Counted from the first letter of the stretch, positions 1-10,380 are shown. The stretch: 64,000 bases of DNA from Gluconacetobacter sacchari (GCF_014174255.1 NZ_JABEQJ010000009.1:1-64000), one strand, 5' to 3'. Made by a program: numbers and translations. The notes: a model not told the origin generated them from the sequence alone.

Positions 1-176
1 ACATGATGGAGGACCCGCGTACCATCCGGTCCTGCACGCATCTGCTGTTCATCGCCAAGAACCTGGAGCGGATCGGCGACCATGCCACCAACATCGCCGA
101 ACGCGTCTATTACGCCGCGACGGGGGAGATGCTGCCGCCGGAGCGGCCGCGCGGCGGTGCCTCCAGCCGGGCGTGA
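1..176 (+). CDS. phoU: Phosphate transport regulator PhoU (C-terminal end only)
   Basis: The window opens inside this gene; the last 57 codons are present and the stop is TGA at 174-176. The visible tail holds the PhoU helix signature NLERIGDHATNIAE, a conserved metal-binding stretch of the family, and ends in a short polar tail. PhoU is a cytoplasmic helical-bundle protein that represses the PhoR/PhoB phosphate response together with the Pst transporter. The pst genes expected upstream lie outside the window. The family call is firm despite truncation because the signature is highly specific. Confidence 0.9.
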   Translation, partial: MMEDPRTIRSCTHLLFIAKNLERIGDHATNIAERVYYAATGEMLPPERPRGGASSRA

Positions 177-293
177 GGGGCGTGCTTACATTTCGTAGCA
201 CAATGGCCTGATTTCGAATTGGGCCTCCGTGGTTAGATTTCCTGGTTGGCCCGGGGGCGATCCCGGGCCGGTTACGGAAATAGAGGCTCACAC

Positions 294-803
294 ATGTTCA
301 AGAAGACGATCCTGGCGGTGACGGTCCTGGCGGGGCTGTCGGCGACCGTGGCCCAGGCCCACGATATGCCGCCGCCGGGTGCCGGCCCGGGTTTCCATCA
401 CGGCTGGGGCCAGCGTCACGGCATGGAGATGCTGGCCGGGCTGAAGCTGACCCCGGCGCAGCGCACGCAGATTCATGCGATCCTGGAGGCCGCGCGCAAG
501 GGCAGGCACGGGGACTGGAAGCAGGCGGGGGCGCTGCATGAGCAGATCAGGGACCTGCTGCTGGCGCCCGGGCCGGTCGATCGCGCCAAGCTGACATCCC
601 TGACCCAGCAGATCGAAGCGATCTATCACGCCGACGCCGAGGCCCGGCTGGATGTGGCGGTCAAGATCCATGACATCCTGACCCCCGCGCAACTGGCCGA
701 CGCGAAGGCGCGCGAGGACAAGATCCGGTCGCTGCACGAGCAGTTGCGCGATCTGATGACGCCGCCGCCCGCCGAGGCGCCCGAGGGCGGCGACGCCGAC
801 TGA
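294..803 (+). CDS. Spy/CpxP-like periplasmic LTXXQ protein
   Basis: This is a 169-residue exported protein. It opens with a signal peptide (positive MFKK, a hydrophobic core and a likely AQA cleavage site near residue 21). The mature part begins with a Met/Pro/His-rich stretch and then shows the LTPAQRTQI form of the LTXXQ motif near residues 58-66, with a second related helix (ILTPAQLADAK) near 130. Such proteins are periplasmic chaperone-like or metal-responsive factors of the Spy/CpxP group. I chose ATG 294 because it puts the signal peptide at the N-terminus; longer upstream starts would bury it. It sits alone between phoU and ffh, so its role cannot be narrowed further. Confidence 0.75.
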   Translation: MFKKTILAVTVLAGLSATVAQAHDMPPPGAGPGFHHGWGQRHGMEMLAGLKLTPAQRTQIHAILEAARKGRHGDWKQAGALHEQIRDLLLAPGPVDRAKLTSLTQQIEAIYHADAEARLDVAVKIHDILTPAQLADAKAREDKIRSLHEQLRDLMTPPPAEAPEGGDAD

Positions 804-972
804 CGCGGGCGGCCCGGACGTCGCGATTCCGCCCCTGGTGGCCTGTCCTTGGCCGCCATGGACCGGAATCGTTGACAGCGGGAGGGGAGGGGGGTAAAGC
901 CCACCGGAAATCAGGACCGCCGCTTCGCGAGTGTTCGCGCAGTGGCGCGATATCTTTTGGGGTGAACGTCCT

Positions 973-2358
973 TTGTTCGAGGCGCTGTCAGGTAAGCTTT
1001 CCGGTGTGTTCGACGGCCTCGCCAAGCGCGGCGCGCTGTCCGAGGCCGATGTGGCCGAGGCGATGCGTGAAGTGCGCCTGGCGATGCTGGACGCCGACGT
1101 GGCCCTGCCGGTGGTCAAGGATTTCGTCACCAAGGTGCGCGAGCGCGCCGTGGGGCACGAGGTGCTGGACAGCATCTCGCCCGGCCAGGCCGTCGCCAAG
1201 ATCGTCAATGACGCGCTGATCGACGCGCTGGGCGGCGCGGGCGCGGTGCCGCTGAACCTGAATGCCGTCCCGCCGGTGCCGATCCTGATGGTCGGCTTGC
1301 AGGGCTCGGGCAAGACCACGACCTCGGGCAAGATCGCCCTGCGGCTGGCGACCCGCGAGCGCAGGAAGGTGCTGCTGGCCAGCCTGGATACCCAGCGCCC
1401 GGCCGCCCAGTTGCAGTTGCAGCAATTGGCCGAGCGCGCCGGTGTGCCCTCGTTGCCGATCGTGCCCGGCCAGACGCCGGTGGAGATCGCGCGGCGGGCG
1501 ATGGAGACCGGACGGCGCGAAGGCTTCGACGTCGTCATTCTCGACACCGCCGGGCGCCTGTCGATCGACGAGGCGCTGATGGCCGAGGTGCGGGAGATCC
1601 GCGCCGAGACGTCGCCGGCCGAGACCCTGCTGGTCGTCGATGCGATGACCGGCCAGGATGCCGTCAACACCGCCCGCGCCTTCAACGAGGCGGTGGGCGT
1701 GACCGGCGTGGTCATGACCCGGATGGACGGCGACGCCCGCGGCGGTGCCGCGCTGTCGATGCGGGCCGTGACGGGCGCGCCGATCAAGCTGACCGGCTCG
1801 GGCGAGAAGCTGGACGCGCTGGAGGAATTCCACCCCGAGCGCGTCGCCGGCCGTATCCTGGGCCTGGGCGATATCGCCGGCCTGGTCGAGAAGGCCGCCG
1901 ACACCCTGGATCATGAGGAGAGCGAGAAGATCGCCCTCAAGATGATGCAGGGCAAGTTCGACCTGGACGATTATGCCGCGCAGATCCGCCAGATCGCGAA
2001 GATGGGCTCGCTGTCGGGGATTCTCGACATGCTGCCCGGCATGGGCAAGGTCAAGCAGGCGCTGGGCGACAAGGACCTGGATACCTCGGTCCTGAAGCGC
2101 CACCAGGCCATCATTTCGTCCATGACCCGGGCGGAGCGCAAGACGCCCGCCATCATCAAGGCGTCGCGCAAGAAGCGCATCGCCGCCGGGTCGGGCACCA
2201 CAGTTCAGGACATCAACCGGCTGCTGAAGCAGTTCGACGACATGTCCACGATGATGAAGCGGATCAACAAGCTGGGCATGAAAGGTCTCATGCGCCAGGG
2301 GATGTCCGCTCTCATGCCCAAGGGGGCGAAGCCGCCCGGCGGCCGTCCGTTCGGCTGA
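973..2358 (+). CDS. ffh: Signal recognition particle GTPase Ffh (SRP54)
   Basis: Ffh binds 4.5S RNA and signal sequences of nascent membrane proteins and delivers ribosomes to FtsY. The 461-residue product has the N domain (LFEALSGKLSGVFDGL at the start), the G domain with the P-loop GLQGSGKTTTSGK and the DTAGRL motif, and the methionine-rich M domain (many Met after about residue 320, ending in MSALMPKG). The start is taken as TTG 973, matching the usual family N-terminus and preceded by GGGGTGA; a GTG at 931 would add 14 residues with no family counterpart. It heads the ffh-rpsP-rimM-trmD-rplS block, a common alphaproteobacterial order. Confidence 0.97.
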   Translation: MFEALSGKLSGVFDGLAKRGALSEADVAEAMREVRLAMLDADVALPVVKDFVTKVRERAVGHEVLDSISPGQAVAKIVNDALIDALGGAGAVPLNLNAVPPVPILMVGLQGSGKTTTSGKIALRLATRERRKVLLASLDTQRPAAQLQLQQLAERAGVPSLPIVPGQTPVEIARRAMETGRREGFDVVILDTAGRLSIDEALMAEVREIRAETSPAETLLVVDAMTGQDAVNTARAFNEAVGVTGVVMTRMDGDARGGAALSMRAVTGAPIKLTGSGEKLDALEEFHPERVAGRILGLGDIAGLVEKAADTLDHEESEKIALKMMQGKFDLDDYAAQIRQIAKMGSLSGILDMLPGMGKVKQALGDKDLDTSVLKRHQAIISSMTRAERKTPAIIKASRKKRIAAGSGTTVQDINRLLKQFDDMSTMMKRINKLGMKGLMRQGMSALMPKGAKPPGGRPFG

Positions 2359-2359
2359 C

Positions 2360-2376
2360 GCGATCGATCCGATCGC
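2360..2376 (+). terminator. Short hairpin between ffh and rpsP
   Basis: A perfect 7-bp stem GCGATCG/CGATCGC with a 3-base loop lies immediately after the ffh stop. The T-run follows only some 25 bases later, so this is at best an attenuator or RNA-processing site within the operon. Confidence 0.25.
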
Positions 2377-2427
2377 TTCGTCCCTGTCCCGCATTCCGCT
2401 TTTTTTACAGTTCGGAGAATTGCCGCA

Positions 2428-2775
2428 ATGAGCCTGAAGATCCGCCTCGCCCGCGCCGGCGCGAAGAAGCGCCCCTACTACCACATCGTGGTGGCCGACA
2501 GCCGTTCGCCCCGCGACGGCCGTTTCATCGAGAAGGTGGGCGCCTATAACCCGATGCTGCCGTCCGACCATGCCGACCGCATCCGCCTGATGAACGAGCG
2601 CATCACGCACTGGCTGTCGCAGGGCGCCCTGCCGACCGACCGCGTCGCCCGCTTCCTGGGCAATGCCGGCCTGATCGCGAAGCCGGTCTATACCGAGCAG
2701 CCGAAGCAGTCCGCGCCGAAGAAGCGCGCGCAGGAGCGCGCCGCCGCCGCCGCCGCTGCCGCGACCGCGGCCTGA
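2428..2775 (+). CDS. rpsP: 30S ribosomal protein S16
   Basis: S16 is a 30S assembly protein. The 115-residue product opens with the family signature [20 protein letters not shown] and continues with the conserved [18 protein letters not shown] stretch. The C-terminal tail is extended and rich in Lys and Ala, ending in a run of alanines, as is common in alphaproteobacterial S16. A GGAG-type ribosome binding site (TTCGGAGAATT) precedes ATG 2428. It lies between ffh and rimM in the usual order. Confidence 0.98.
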   Translation: MSLKIRLARAGAKKRPYYHIVVADSRSPRDGRFIEKVGAYNPMLPSDHADRIRLMNERITHWLSQGALPTDRVARFLGNAGLIAKPVYTEQPKQSAPKKRAQERAAAAAAAATAA

Positions 2776-2811
2776 GCATAGGGCGGACAGGATCACAGGC
2801 AGGCTGAACCG

Positions 2812-3375
2812 GTGGATCGCGATCGTATCCTGATGGGTGTGGTGGGGCGGCCGCATGGCGTGCGGGGGCTGGTGCGCGTACACAGCTACGCCGCCGTGCC
2901 GGAAGACCTGACGGCCTATGGAACGCTGACCGACGACCGGGGACAGGCCTGGGCCCTGCGCTGGCGCGGCGACGGCATTGCCGAACTGCGCGACGCGGCG
3001 GGCCAGCCCGTTTCGTCGCGCGAGGCCGCCCAGGCCCTGGTCAACCGCCGCCTGTATATCGCGCGGGCCAGCCTGCCGGAGCCCGATCAGGACGAATTCT
3101 ATTTCGCCGACCTGATCGGCCTGGCGGTCCACGAGCGGGGCGGCGATGCCCTGGGGCGCGTCCTGGTCGTCCATGACTATGGCGCCGGGATCAGCCTGGA
3201 AATCGGCGGGGAGGGGCATGGCGCCCGGATCCTGCCCTTTACCCGGGCCTGTTTCCCGGTGATCGACATCGAAGCCGGCCGGATCGAAGCGGTGCTGCCG
3301 GACGAGGTGGAGGTGCAGGGCGATCTGTCGGGGGAGGGCGAGGATGCCGCGCCGTCCGTCGGGAGGGCGTCATGA
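2812..3375 (+). CDS. rimM: Ribosome maturation factor RimM
   Basis: RimM binds S19 and helps mature the 30S head domain. The 187-residue protein has the N-terminal RimM barrel beginning [18 protein letters not shown] and the C-terminal PRC-barrel part with [12 protein letters not shown] near residues 93-104 and [13 protein letters not shown] near 142-154. The start is GTG 2812, preceded by AGGCTGA. The stop overlaps the trmD start by four bases (ATGA), so the two are translationally coupled. The acidic C-terminal tail after residue 165 is longer than in the E. coli protein. Confidence 0.96.
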   Translation: MDRDRILMGVVGRPHGVRGLVRVHSYAAVPEDLTAYGTLTDDRGQAWALRWRGDGIAELRDAAGQPVSSREAAQALVNRRLYIARASLPEPDQDEFYFADLIGLAVHERGGDALGRVLVVHDYGAGISLEIGGEGHGARILPFTRACFPVIDIEAGRIEAVLPDEVEVQGDLSGEGEDAAPSVGRAS

Positions 3376-4118
3376 CCTGGCGGGCCACGATCCTGACCCT
3401 GTTCCCCGGCATGTTTCCCGGGCCGCTCGGCCAGTCGCTGGCCGGACGGGCGCTGGAGGACGGACTGTGGTCGCTCGATCTCCACGATCTGCGCGAGTAC
3501 GGCCTGGGGCGGCACCGGGTGGTGGACGATACGCCGTTCGGGGGCGGGGCCGGCATGGTCATGCGCCCGGATGTCGTGTCCGCCGCGATCCGCGACGTGG
3601 CGGCCGCCGGACGCCCGGTGATCTACCCGACCCCCCGGGGGCGCCCGCTGCGGCAGGAGGACGTTCGTCGCCTGAGCGGCGGCCCGGGAATCGTGGTGCT
3701 GTGCGGACGCTACGAAGGGGTGGACGAACGGGTGCTGGAGGCATGCGCCGTCGAACAGGTTTCGATCGGCGATTATGTCCTGTCCGGCGGGGAGATGGCG
3801 GCCCTGGTGCTGCTGGATTCCTGCGTCCGGCTGATCCCCGGCGTCATGGGCTCGGAGGCCAGCGGGACGGAGGAAAGCTTTTCCGACGGGCTGCTGGAAT
3901 ATCCGCACTACACCAAGCCGGCGAACTGGGAGGGGCGGGCCGTGCCCGACATCCTGCTATCCGGTCACCACGCCGCCATCGCACGCTGGCGGCAGACTGA
4001 ATCCGAGACGGCGACCCAGGTGCGCCGGCCCGATCTCTGGGCCGCGTATCGGCGCCGCACCGGCCGAGACACGTCCGATCCGGTCAGCTATGCGGCTGAT
4101 CCCGACCGGCTGCACTGA
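3372..4118 (+). CDS. trmD: tRNA (guanine-37-N1)-methyltransferase TrmD
   Basis: TrmD uses S-adenosylmethionine to methylate G37 of tRNAs reading CNN codons, which prevents +1 frameshifts. Family motifs are intact: [15 protein letters not shown] near residues 51-65, the knotted SAM-binding region [12 protein letters not shown] near 111-122, and [15 protein letters not shown] near 132-146. Length (248 aa) is normal for the SPOUT-fold bacterial enzyme. It overlaps rimM by four bases and is followed 30 bp later by rplS, the classical rpsP-rimM-trmD-rplS arrangement. Confidence 0.98.
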   Translation: MTWRATILTLFPGMFPGPLGQSLAGRALEDGLWSLDLHDLREYGLGRHRVVDDTPFGGGAGMVMRPDVVSAAIRDVAAAGRPVIYPTPRGRPLRQEDVRRLSGGPGIVVLCGRYEGVDERVLEACAVEQVSIGDYVLSGGEMAALVLLDSCVRLIPGVMGSEASGTEESFSDGLLEYPHYTKPANWEGRAVPDILLSGHHAAIARWRQTESETATQVRRPDLWAAYRRRTGRDTSDPVSYAADPDRLH

Positions 4119-4148
4119 CTAGACTGTTTTGAAACGAGGAACCCGATC

Positions 4149-4529
4149 ATGAACATTATCCAGCAGTACGAGGCCGGTGAGATTGCCCGCCTCTCCGCCG
4201 AGCGCGCGGTCCCCGAATTCGGCCCCGGCGACACGGTTCGCGTGTCGGTCCGCGTCGTCGAAGGCGAGCGCAAGCGTATCCAGGCCTATGAAGGCGTGGT
4301 GATCGCCCGTTCGAACAAGGGGTTGAACAGCAACTTCACCGTGCGCAAGATCTCGAACGGTGAGGGTGTGGAGCGCGTCTTCCCGCTCTATGCGCCGACG
4401 ATCGCCGAGATCAAGGTCGTGCGTCGTGGCGCCGTGCGTCGCGCGAAGCTGTATTATCTGCGCGGCCGCCGCGGCAAGTCGGCGCGTATCGCCGAGCGCG
4501 CCCGCGAGACGGTGACGGCCACGGCCTGA
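4149..4529 (+). CDS. rplS: 50S ribosomal protein L19
   Basis: L19 sits at the 30S-50S interface. The 126-residue protein shows [20 protein letters not shown] and the signature [15 protein letters not shown], followed by the basic stretch [21 protein letters not shown] clear ribosome binding site (AACGAGGAACC) precedes ATG 4149. It is the last gene of the ribosomal block, and a GC-rich hairpin follows it, which would separate it from leuC. Confidence 0.98.
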   Translation: MNIIQQYEAGEIARLSAERAVPEFGPGDTVRVSVRVVEGERKRIQAYEGVVIARSNKGLNSNFTVRKISNGEGVERVFPLYAPTIAEIKVVRRGAVRRAKLYYLRGRRGKSARIAERARETVTATA

Positions 4530-4543
4530 TCGCCATCCGATAC

Positions 4544-4580
4544 GCGATGCGCCGCCGCCCGGACCGGCGGGGCGCATCGC
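4544..4580 (+). terminator. Terminator-like hairpin after rplS
   Basis: The left arm GCGATGCGCC (4544-4553) pairs perfectly with GGCGCATCGC (4571-4580), and an inner GCCG/CGGC stem extends it. Only a weak T-rich stretch (ACTTTA) follows, so it is a GC-rich intrinsic-type terminator without a strong U-tract. Confidence 0.5.
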
Positions 4581-4672
4581 CGTGACTTTACGGGTTCGTT
4601 CCTTCGCCGTCCGAGCGTTCTCGCGGGCGGCGGGGCCGTTCTCCGCCATGCCGTTCCGAAGGGGAGAGACCG

Positions 4673-6076
4673 ATGGCCGCACGCACGCTGTTCGACAAGA
4701 TCTGGGACAGCCATGTCGTGGAACGGCTCGAGGACGGCACGGCCATTCTCTATATCGACCGTCACCTGGTGCATGAGGTGACCAGCCCGCAGGCGTTCGA
4801 GGGGCTGCGCGTGAGCGGCCGCCGCCTGCGCCGGCCGGATGCCACCATCGCGGTGGTGGACCATAACGTACCGACCTCGGACCGTACCCTGCCGATCGAG
4901 GAGCCGGAAAGCCGCAACCAGATCGAGACGCTGGAGCGCAATGTCCGCGAATTCGGCGTGCCGTATTTTCCGCTGCTGTCGGAACGGCAGGGCATCGTGC
5001 ATGTTGTGGGGCCGGAGCAGGGGATTTCGCTGCCCGGCATGACCATCGTCTGCGGCGACAGCCATACCTCCACCCATGGCGCCATGGGGGCGCTGGCGTT
5101 CGGCATCGGCACCTCCGAGGTCGAGCATGTGATGGCGACCCAGACGCTGCTGCAAAAGCCCGCCCGGAACATGAAGGTGGTGGTCGAGGGCGCGCTGGGC
5201 GCGGGGGTGACCGCCAAGGACGTGATGCTGGCGATCATCGGCACCATCGGGACCGCCGGCGGCACCGGCTATGTGATCGAATTCGCGGGCTCGACCATTC
5301 GCGGGCTGGACATGGCCGGGCGGATGACGATCTGCAACATGTCGATCGAGGCGGGTGCCCGCGCCGGGCTGGTGGCGCCGGACGAGACGACGTTCGACTA
5401 TGTGCGCGGCCGGCCGTTCGCCCCGCGGGGCGAGGCGTTCGAGCAGGCGGTGGCCTACTGGAAGACGCTGGTGGCCGACGAGGGCGCGCAGTACGACAAG
5501 ATCGTGGAATTGCGGGCCGAGGATATCCCCCCCGTCCTGACCTGGGGCACCAGCCCCGAGACGGTGATCCCGGTGTCCGGCACCGTGCCCGACCCAGCGG
5601 CGGAGAGCGACGAGGCGAAGCGTGCGCAGTTGCAGCGCATGCTGGACTATATGGGACTGGAAGCCGGGCAGCGGATCGCCGGGGTGCCGGTCGATGTCGT
5701 CTTCATCGGCTCCTGCACCAACAGCCGGATCGAGGACCTGCGCTCGGCGGCCGCGATCGTGGCGGGGCGGCATGTGGCGCCGGGCGTGCGCGCCATGGTG
5801 GTGCCGGGATCGGGCATCGTGAAGGCGCAGGCCGAGCGCGAGGGGCTGGACCGGGTGTTTCTCGCGGCCGGCTTCGAATGGCGCGAGGCGGGATGTTCGA
5901 TGTGCCTGGGCATGAATCCCGACCGGCTGACGCCGGGGCAGCGCTGCGCCTCGACCTCCAACCGCAATTTCGAGGGGCGGCAGGGGCCGGGCGGGCGGAC
6001 CCATCTGCTGTCGCCCGCGATGGCGGCGGCGGCGGCGGTGACGGGACATCTGACGGACGTGCGGGAGTTGATCTGA
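4673..6076 (+). CDS. leuC: 3-isopropylmalate dehydratase large subunit
   Basis: LeuC with LeuD isomerises 2-isopropylmalate to 3-isopropylmalate in leucine synthesis. The 467-residue protein carries the three cysteines expected to bind the 4Fe-4S cluster: C348 in the [12 protein letters not shown] motif and C408 and C411 in [11 protein letters not shown]. It also has the [18 protein letters not shown] signature near residues 127-144. Length equals that of the E. coli enzyme. GGGGAGAG precedes ATG 4673. leuD follows after 3 bp, so the subunits are co-translated, and leuB lies downstream. Confidence 0.98.
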   Translation: MAARTLFDKIWDSHVVERLEDGTAILYIDRHLVHEVTSPQAFEGLRVSGRRLRRPDATIAVVDHNVPTSDRTLPIEEPESRNQIETLERNVREFGVPYFPLLSERQGIVHVVGPEQGISLPGMTIVCGDSHTSTHGAMGALAFGIGTSEVEHVMATQTLLQKPARNMKVVVEGALGAGVTAKDVMLAIIGTIGTAGGTGYVIEFAGSTIRGLDMAGRMTICNMSIEAGARAGLVAPDETTFDYVRGRPFAPRGEAFEQAVAYWKTLVADEGAQYDKIVELRAEDIPPVLTWGTSPETVIPVSGTVPDPAAESDEAKRAQLQRMLDYMGLEAGQRIAGVPVDVVFIGSCTNSRIEDLRSAAAIVAGRHVAPGVRAMVVPGSGIVKAQAEREGLDRVFLAAGFEWREAGCSMCLGMNPDRLTPGQRCASTSNRNFEGRQGPGGRTHLLSPAMAAAAAVTGHLTDVRELI

Positions 6077-6079
6077 GCC

Positions 6080-6703
6080 ATGGATAAATTCACCGTCCTG
6101 ACCGCCATCGCGGCGCCGCTGCCCGAGGCGAATATCGACACGGACAAGATCATCCCGGCGCGGTTTCTCAAGACCACCAAGCGCTCCGGCCTGGGCGTGC
6201 ATGCGTTCGACGGCATGCGCTACAACCCGGACGGGTCGGAGAAGCCGGATTTCGTGCTGAACCGGGAGCCCTATCGCAAGGCGGGCATCCTGATCACCCA
6301 TGACAATCTGGGCTGCGGGTCGTCGCGCGAGCATGCGCCCTGGGCGCTGCTGGATTTCGGCATTCGCTGCGTGATCGCGCCGTCGTTCGCCGACATCTTC
6401 TTCAACAACTGCTTCAAGAACGGTATCCTGCCGATCCGCCTGCCGCGCGAGATCTGCGATGCGTTGATGGACGACGCGCGGCTGGGCGCCAATGGCCGGC
6501 TGACGATCGACCTGGAGCGCCAGGTGGTCGTGCGGCCCGACGGCGAGGAGATCGCGTTCGAGATCGATCCGCTGCGCAAGCACCTGCTGCTGGAAGGGCT
6601 GGACGATATCGGCCAGACCATGCAGCACGAGGAGGCGATCAGCGGTTTCGAGGCGGCGCGTGGTCGGGCCCAGCCCTGGCGGACGCGCATCGTCATCGAT
6701 TGA
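6080..6703 (+). CDS. leuD: 3-isopropylmalate dehydratase small subunit
   Basis: This is the swivelling-domain subunit that completes the LeuCD isomerase. It begins [21 protein letters not shown] and contains the family motif [13 protein letters not shown] near residues 77-89 and the [20 protein letters not shown] stretch. The 207-residue length is typical of the proteobacterial form. It sits directly between leuC and leuB, with 3 bp to leuC and 43 bp to the leuB start used here. Confidence 0.98.
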   Translation: MDKFTVLTAIAAPLPEANIDTDKIIPARFLKTTKRSGLGVHAFDGMRYNPDGSEKPDFVLNREPYRKAGILITHDNLGCGSSREHAPWALLDFGIRCVIAPSFADIFFNNCFKNGILPIRLPREICDALMDDARLGANGRLTIDLERQVVVRPDGEEIAFEIDPLRKHLLLEGLDDIGQTMQHEEAISGFEAARGRAQPWRTRIVID

Positions 6704-6746
6704 TCGTCGCGCACGCCGCCTATTTGTCACGACAGGAATACGAGAA

Positions 6747-7859
6747 ATGACCGCTACCAAGAAGCTCCTTGTCCTGCCCGGCGACGGGATCGGTCCCGAG
6801 GTGATGAACGAGGTCGCGCGCGTCGTGGCATGGATGGCGGATGCGCGCGGCGTCGCCTTCGAGATTTCCGAGGAACTGGTCGGCGGCGCGTCGCTGGCGG
6901 TGCATGGCGTGCCGATTCGTGACGAGGTGATCGCGGCGGCCCGGGCCGCGGATGCGGTGCTGTTCGGTTCGGTCGGCGATCCGAAATGGGCGTCGGCCGG
7001 TTTCGACCTGCGGCCCGAAATCGCGATCCTGAAACTGCGGCAGGAATTGGGGCTGTTCGCCAATCTGCGCCCGGCGAAGGTGTTCGATGCGCTGGTCGAG
7101 GCCAGCACGCTGAAGCCCGAGGTGGTGGCCGGGCTGGACATCATGATCGTGCGCGAATCGGTGGGCGGTATCTATTTCGGCACGCCGCGCGGGATCGAGA
7201 CGCTGCCGGACGGCAGCAGGCGCGGCATCAATACCGAAATCTATACCACGTCCGAGATCGAGCGCGTGGCGCGGGTGGCCTTCGACCTGGCGCGGCAGCG
7301 CGGCAACCGCGTCTGCTCGGTCGAGAAATGCAACGTGATGGAAAGCGGCCTGCTGTGGAGGGAGGTCGTGACCGCGCTGCATGCCCGCGAGTATGCCGAT
7401 GTGGAACTGAGCCACATGCTGGCCGACAATTGCGCCATGCAGCTTGTGCGCAACCCGCGCCAGTTCGATGTGATCGTGACCGGCAACCTGTTCGGCGACC
7501 TGCTGTCCGACCTGGCATCGATGCTGACCGGCAGCCTGGGCATGCTGCCCTCGGCCACGCTGGGCGCGGTGGATGACGCCGGCCGGCGCCCGGCGCTGTA
7601 CGAGCCGATCCATGGCAGCGCGCCCGACATCGCCGGCAAGGGGATCGCCAACCCGCTGGCGCAGATCCTCTCGTTCGCGATGTTGCTGCGCTATTCCTTC
7701 GCGATGGAGGCGGATGCCGCGCTGATCGAGCAGGCGGTGGCCAACGTGCTGGCCAGCGGCCTGCGCACCGCCGACATCATGAGCCCGGGCATGGCCCAGG
7801 TCGGCACATCCGTGATGGGCGAGGCCGTGGTGCGCGAACTGGACAAGCTGAACGGCTGA
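6747..7859 (+). CDS. leuB: 3-isopropylmalate dehydrogenase
   Basis: LeuB oxidises and decarboxylates 3-isopropylmalate with NAD to 2-ketoisocaproate. The 370-residue protein starts [16 protein letters not shown], has the substrate-loop [10 protein letters not shown] with catalytic Y143, and K194 in [10 protein letters not shown]. The NAD-binding region shows [19 protein letters not shown] near residues 284-302. ATG 6747 is chosen because it fits the family N-terminus; an upstream in-frame start at 6660 would lie inside leuD. The gene completes the leuCDB order. Confidence 0.98.
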   Translation: MTATKKLLVLPGDGIGPEVMNEVARVVAWMADARGVAFEISEELVGGASLAVHGVPIRDEVIAAARAADAVLFGSVGDPKWASAGFDLRPEIAILKLRQELGLFANLRPAKVFDALVEASTLKPEVVAGLDIMIVRESVGGIYFGTPRGIETLPDGSRRGINTEIYTTSEIERVARVAFDLARQRGNRVCSVEKCNVMESGLLWREVVTALHAREYADVELSHMLADNCAMQLVRNPRQFDVIVTGNLFGDLLSDLASMLTGSLGMLPSATLGAVDDAGRRPALYEPIHGSAPDIAGKGIANPLAQILSFAMLLRYSFAMEADAALIEQAVANVLASGLRTADIMSPGMAQVGTSVMGEAVVRELDKLNG

Positions 7860-7939
7860 TCGCCGTTTCCCGGCCGTCGCCGGCCGTGAGGACGGCGGCG
7901 GGCTTTCCATCGGCGGGCGCATCTGGAATGCTCGCGGCC

Positions 7940-10066
7940 ATGCGCTCGTTTCGAATCGTCATCGCCGGAATTGCGATGCTGGCCGCCATGCCGGCCGTCG
8001 CCTCATCCTCGCCGTCCGCTCCGCCTCCGGATGCCTTGTCCGATGTACGTGGCGCGCGGGCCCTGGCCTGGGTCGGGCAGGAGAACCGGCGGACGTTCGC
8101 CGCGCTGGAAGCCGATCCGCGCTATCGGACGTTCCATGATTCGGTGCTGCGGATCCGGCAGGACGCGCATCGCATTCCCGTGCCGGAATTCCTGGGCGGG
8201 GCGATCTTCAATCTCTGGCAGGATGCGGCGCATCCGCGCGGGATCTGGCGCGAGGCGGCGCCGGAGAGCTTCCTGACCGGGCATCCGGCCTGGACCACGC
8301 GGCTGGATGTCGACGACCTGGCCCGGCGGGCGCATCGCGACTGGGTGTTCCAGGGCGCGGATTGCCTGGCCCCCAACGATTCGCCCTGTCTGGTCCAGCT
8401 TTCGGAAGGGGGCGAGGACGCGACCACCCTGCGGGAGTTCGTGCCCCGGTCCGGTATTTTCGTGCCCGGTGGTTTCCTGCTGCCCCGGTCGAAGCAGGCC
8501 GTGGCGTGGCAGGATCGGGACACGCTGCTGGTGGCGCGCGACTGGGGAGACGGGCCGGGCGGGGTTTCCGGCGGTGCGATGACCCGCTCCGGCTATCCGT
8601 TCGTGGTGCGGCGCCTGCGTCGCGGACAGGCGCTGGACCAGGCCGTGGAGGTCATGCGCGGGCAGCGCGACGACGTGTCGGTGGACCCCGTGGCGCTGGC
8701 GGATGGGCAAGGGCACCGGCTGGTGCTGATCCGTCGCGCGGTGACGTTCTTCGAGGATCGCTACAGCCTGGTTACCGGCCAGGGCGTTCGGGAACTGGAC
8801 CTGCCGGCGCGCATGGAATTGCATGGGCTGCTGGCGGGGCGGCTGATCCTGTCGGCCAACCAGGACTGGTCCCGGGGCGGGCTGCGGGTTGCCGCCGGCA
8901 GCGTGATCGCCGTCGACCCGGATGGGCGGCAGCCGGTCCGGACCCTGTTCACCCCCGGCGCGCGCCAGGCGGTGGACGAGGTGGCGGTGACCGGGACGGG
9001 CGTGGTGATGACGGTGCTGGATTCGGTGCGCGGGCAGGGCTGGGTCTTCCGGCCCGATGCGGCGGGCGGCTGGCATGGCGCGCGGCTGGCGCTGCCCGAC
9101 ATGATGTCGGTGCATATCCTGGATGCCGATCGCCGGTCGGGGCGGGCGTTTCTGTCGGTTTCGGGCTTCCTGACGCCGCAGCAACTGTGGTTGGCCGACA
9201 GTACCGACGGCAGCGCGCGGAAGATCATGGAATTGCCGCCCCAGTTCGATGCCGGCGGGCTGGTGGTCGGGCAGGAATGGGCGACTTCGACCGACGGGAC
9301 GCGGATTCCTTATTTCATCGTGCATCGGGCGGATATGCGGCTCGATGGCCGCAATCCGACCCTGTTAACGGCCTATGGCGGTTTCCAGGTCTCGTCGGTG
9401 CCTGATTATGATCCGGTCGCGGGGCGGCTGTGGCTGGATCGGGGTGGCGTCTATGTGGTGGCCAATATCCGCGGCGGCGGCGAGTTCGGGCCGGCCTGGC
9501 ACGAGGCCGGGCGGACGACCGGTCGCCAGCATGTCTTCGACGATTTCGCCGCCGTCGCGCGGGACCTGATCGCCCGGAAGGTGACGGTGCCCGCGCATCT
9601 GGGGATTCGCGGCCGGTCGAACGGCGGGCTGCTGATGGGGGTGGAGTTCACCCAGCATCCCGACCTCTGGGGGGCGGTGATCATCGGCGTGCCGCTGCTG
9701 GACATGGAGCATTTCGAAACCATGGCGGCCGGGGCCTCGTGGGTCGGGGAATATGGCAGCATGGCGGTGCCGGCGCAGCGGGCCTTTCTGGAGCGGATCT
9801 CGCCGCTGCGGGCGCTGCGCCCCGGCGTGCGCTATCCCGAGCCGTTCATCTTCACCTCGACCCTCGACGACCGGGTGGGGCCGGTCCATGCCCGGCTGTT
9901 CGCGGCGCGGCTCCAGGCGCTGGGGGTGCCCTTTCTGTATTACGAGGATACCGAGGGCGGGCATTCCGGGACGGTGAATGCGGAGGAAGTGGCACGGGAG
10001 CGGGCGCTGGAAGCGGTGTATCTGAGCCGGCTGATGGATGGGGACGGGAAGGCGGGCGGGGGATAG
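7940..10066 (+). CDS. Exported prolyl oligopeptidase (S9A family)
   Basis: This is a serine peptidase of about 708 residues. A hydrophobic N-terminus (MRSFRIVIAGIAML, then an Ala-rich stretch) looks like a signal peptide, so it likely works in the periplasm. The N-terminal half is the beta-propeller gate and the C-terminal third is an alpha/beta hydrolase. The triad is S560 in GRSNGG, D644 (or D643) in TLDDRV and H675 in EGGHSG. The start could also be ATG 7928, four codons earlier, and no strong ribosome site separates them. Substrates of S9A enzymes are short peptides. It follows leuB but seems unrelated to leucine synthesis. Confidence 0.85.
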   Translation: MRSFRIVIAGIAMLAAMPAVASSSPSAPPPDALSDVRGARALAWVGQENRRTFAALEADPRYRTFHDSVLRIRQDAHRIPVPEFLGGAIFNLWQDAAHPRGIWREAAPESFLTGHPAWTTRLDVDDLARRAHRDWVFQGADCLAPNDSPCLVQLSEGGEDATTLREFVPRSGIFVPGGFLLPRSKQAVAWQDRDTLLVARDWGDGPGGVSGGAMTRSGYPFVVRRLRRGQALDQAVEVMRGQRDDVSVDPVALADGQGHRLVLIRRAVTFFEDRYSLVTGQGVRELDLPARMELHGLLAGRLILSANQDWSRGGLRVAAGSVIAVDPDGRQPVRTLFTPGARQAVDEVAVTGTGVVMTVLDSVRGQGWVFRPDAAGGWHGARLALPDMMSVHILDADRRSGRAFLSVSGFLTPQQLWLADSTDGSARKIMELPPQFDAGGLVVGQEWATSTDGTRIPYFIVHRADMRLDGRNPTLLTAYGGFQVSSVPDYDPVAGRLWLDRGGVYVVANIRGGGEFGPAWHEAGRTTGRQHVFDDFAAVARDLIARKVTVPAHLGIRGRSNGGLLMGVEFTQHPDLWGAVIIGVPLLDMEHFETMAAGASWVGEYGSMAVPAQRAFLERISPLRALRPGVRYPEPFIFTSTLDDRVGPVHARLFAARLQALGVPFLYYEDTEGGHSGTVNAEEVARERALEAVYLSRLMDGDGKAGGG

Positions 10067-10129
10067 CATCCCGCCGCCGGATGGCACGACAATGACGGCG
10101 GCAGGAGGATTGCCGTCTGGCGCGCGGCT

Positions 10130-10380
10130 GCACACCGCATGGTATTCGGAGTGTGGTGCATGACAGTGCCCTTGCGGCGAAAGGGTCCTCTGTCGGGTGG
10201 CCTGCCGAATAAAGGACCTGGACCCATGTCCAGCGATGAGCGGGAAGACCTGTTCGTCGTAATGGAAATAGGCAGGGCGTGCTTTTAGCCCTTCTGGAAC
10301 ACGTTGCTACCCGCCCGACGCCAGGGGCGGGCGAGATGTGCCCTGTGTATCGTTACGGTGGCGTCGGGCGGGGACATAGG
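10130..10380. ncRNA. Possible structured RNA, family unknown
   Basis: The 349 bases between the peptidase (ends 10066) and the next ORF (10416) hold no convincing coding frame but several perfect inverted repeats. These are CCCGCCCGACGCC (10310-10322) with GGCGTCGGGCGGG (10360-10372); AGGGC (10274-10278) with GCCCT (10288-10292); and, between about 10180 and 10240, a GGTCCT/AGGACC stem enclosing TCGG/CCGA, followed by CTGGAC-CCAT-GTCCAG. No run of T closes them. This could be a small RNA or a long leader of the following ORF. I could not match it to 6S, RNase P, tmRNA or a known riboswitch. Confidence 0.3.

Noticed and set aside
988-3219. Very long minus-strand open frame opposite ffh, rpsP and rimM
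   Set aside because: It is antisense to well-identified genes and has a His/Gln/Arg-rich, low-information composition typical of GC-rich shadow frames.
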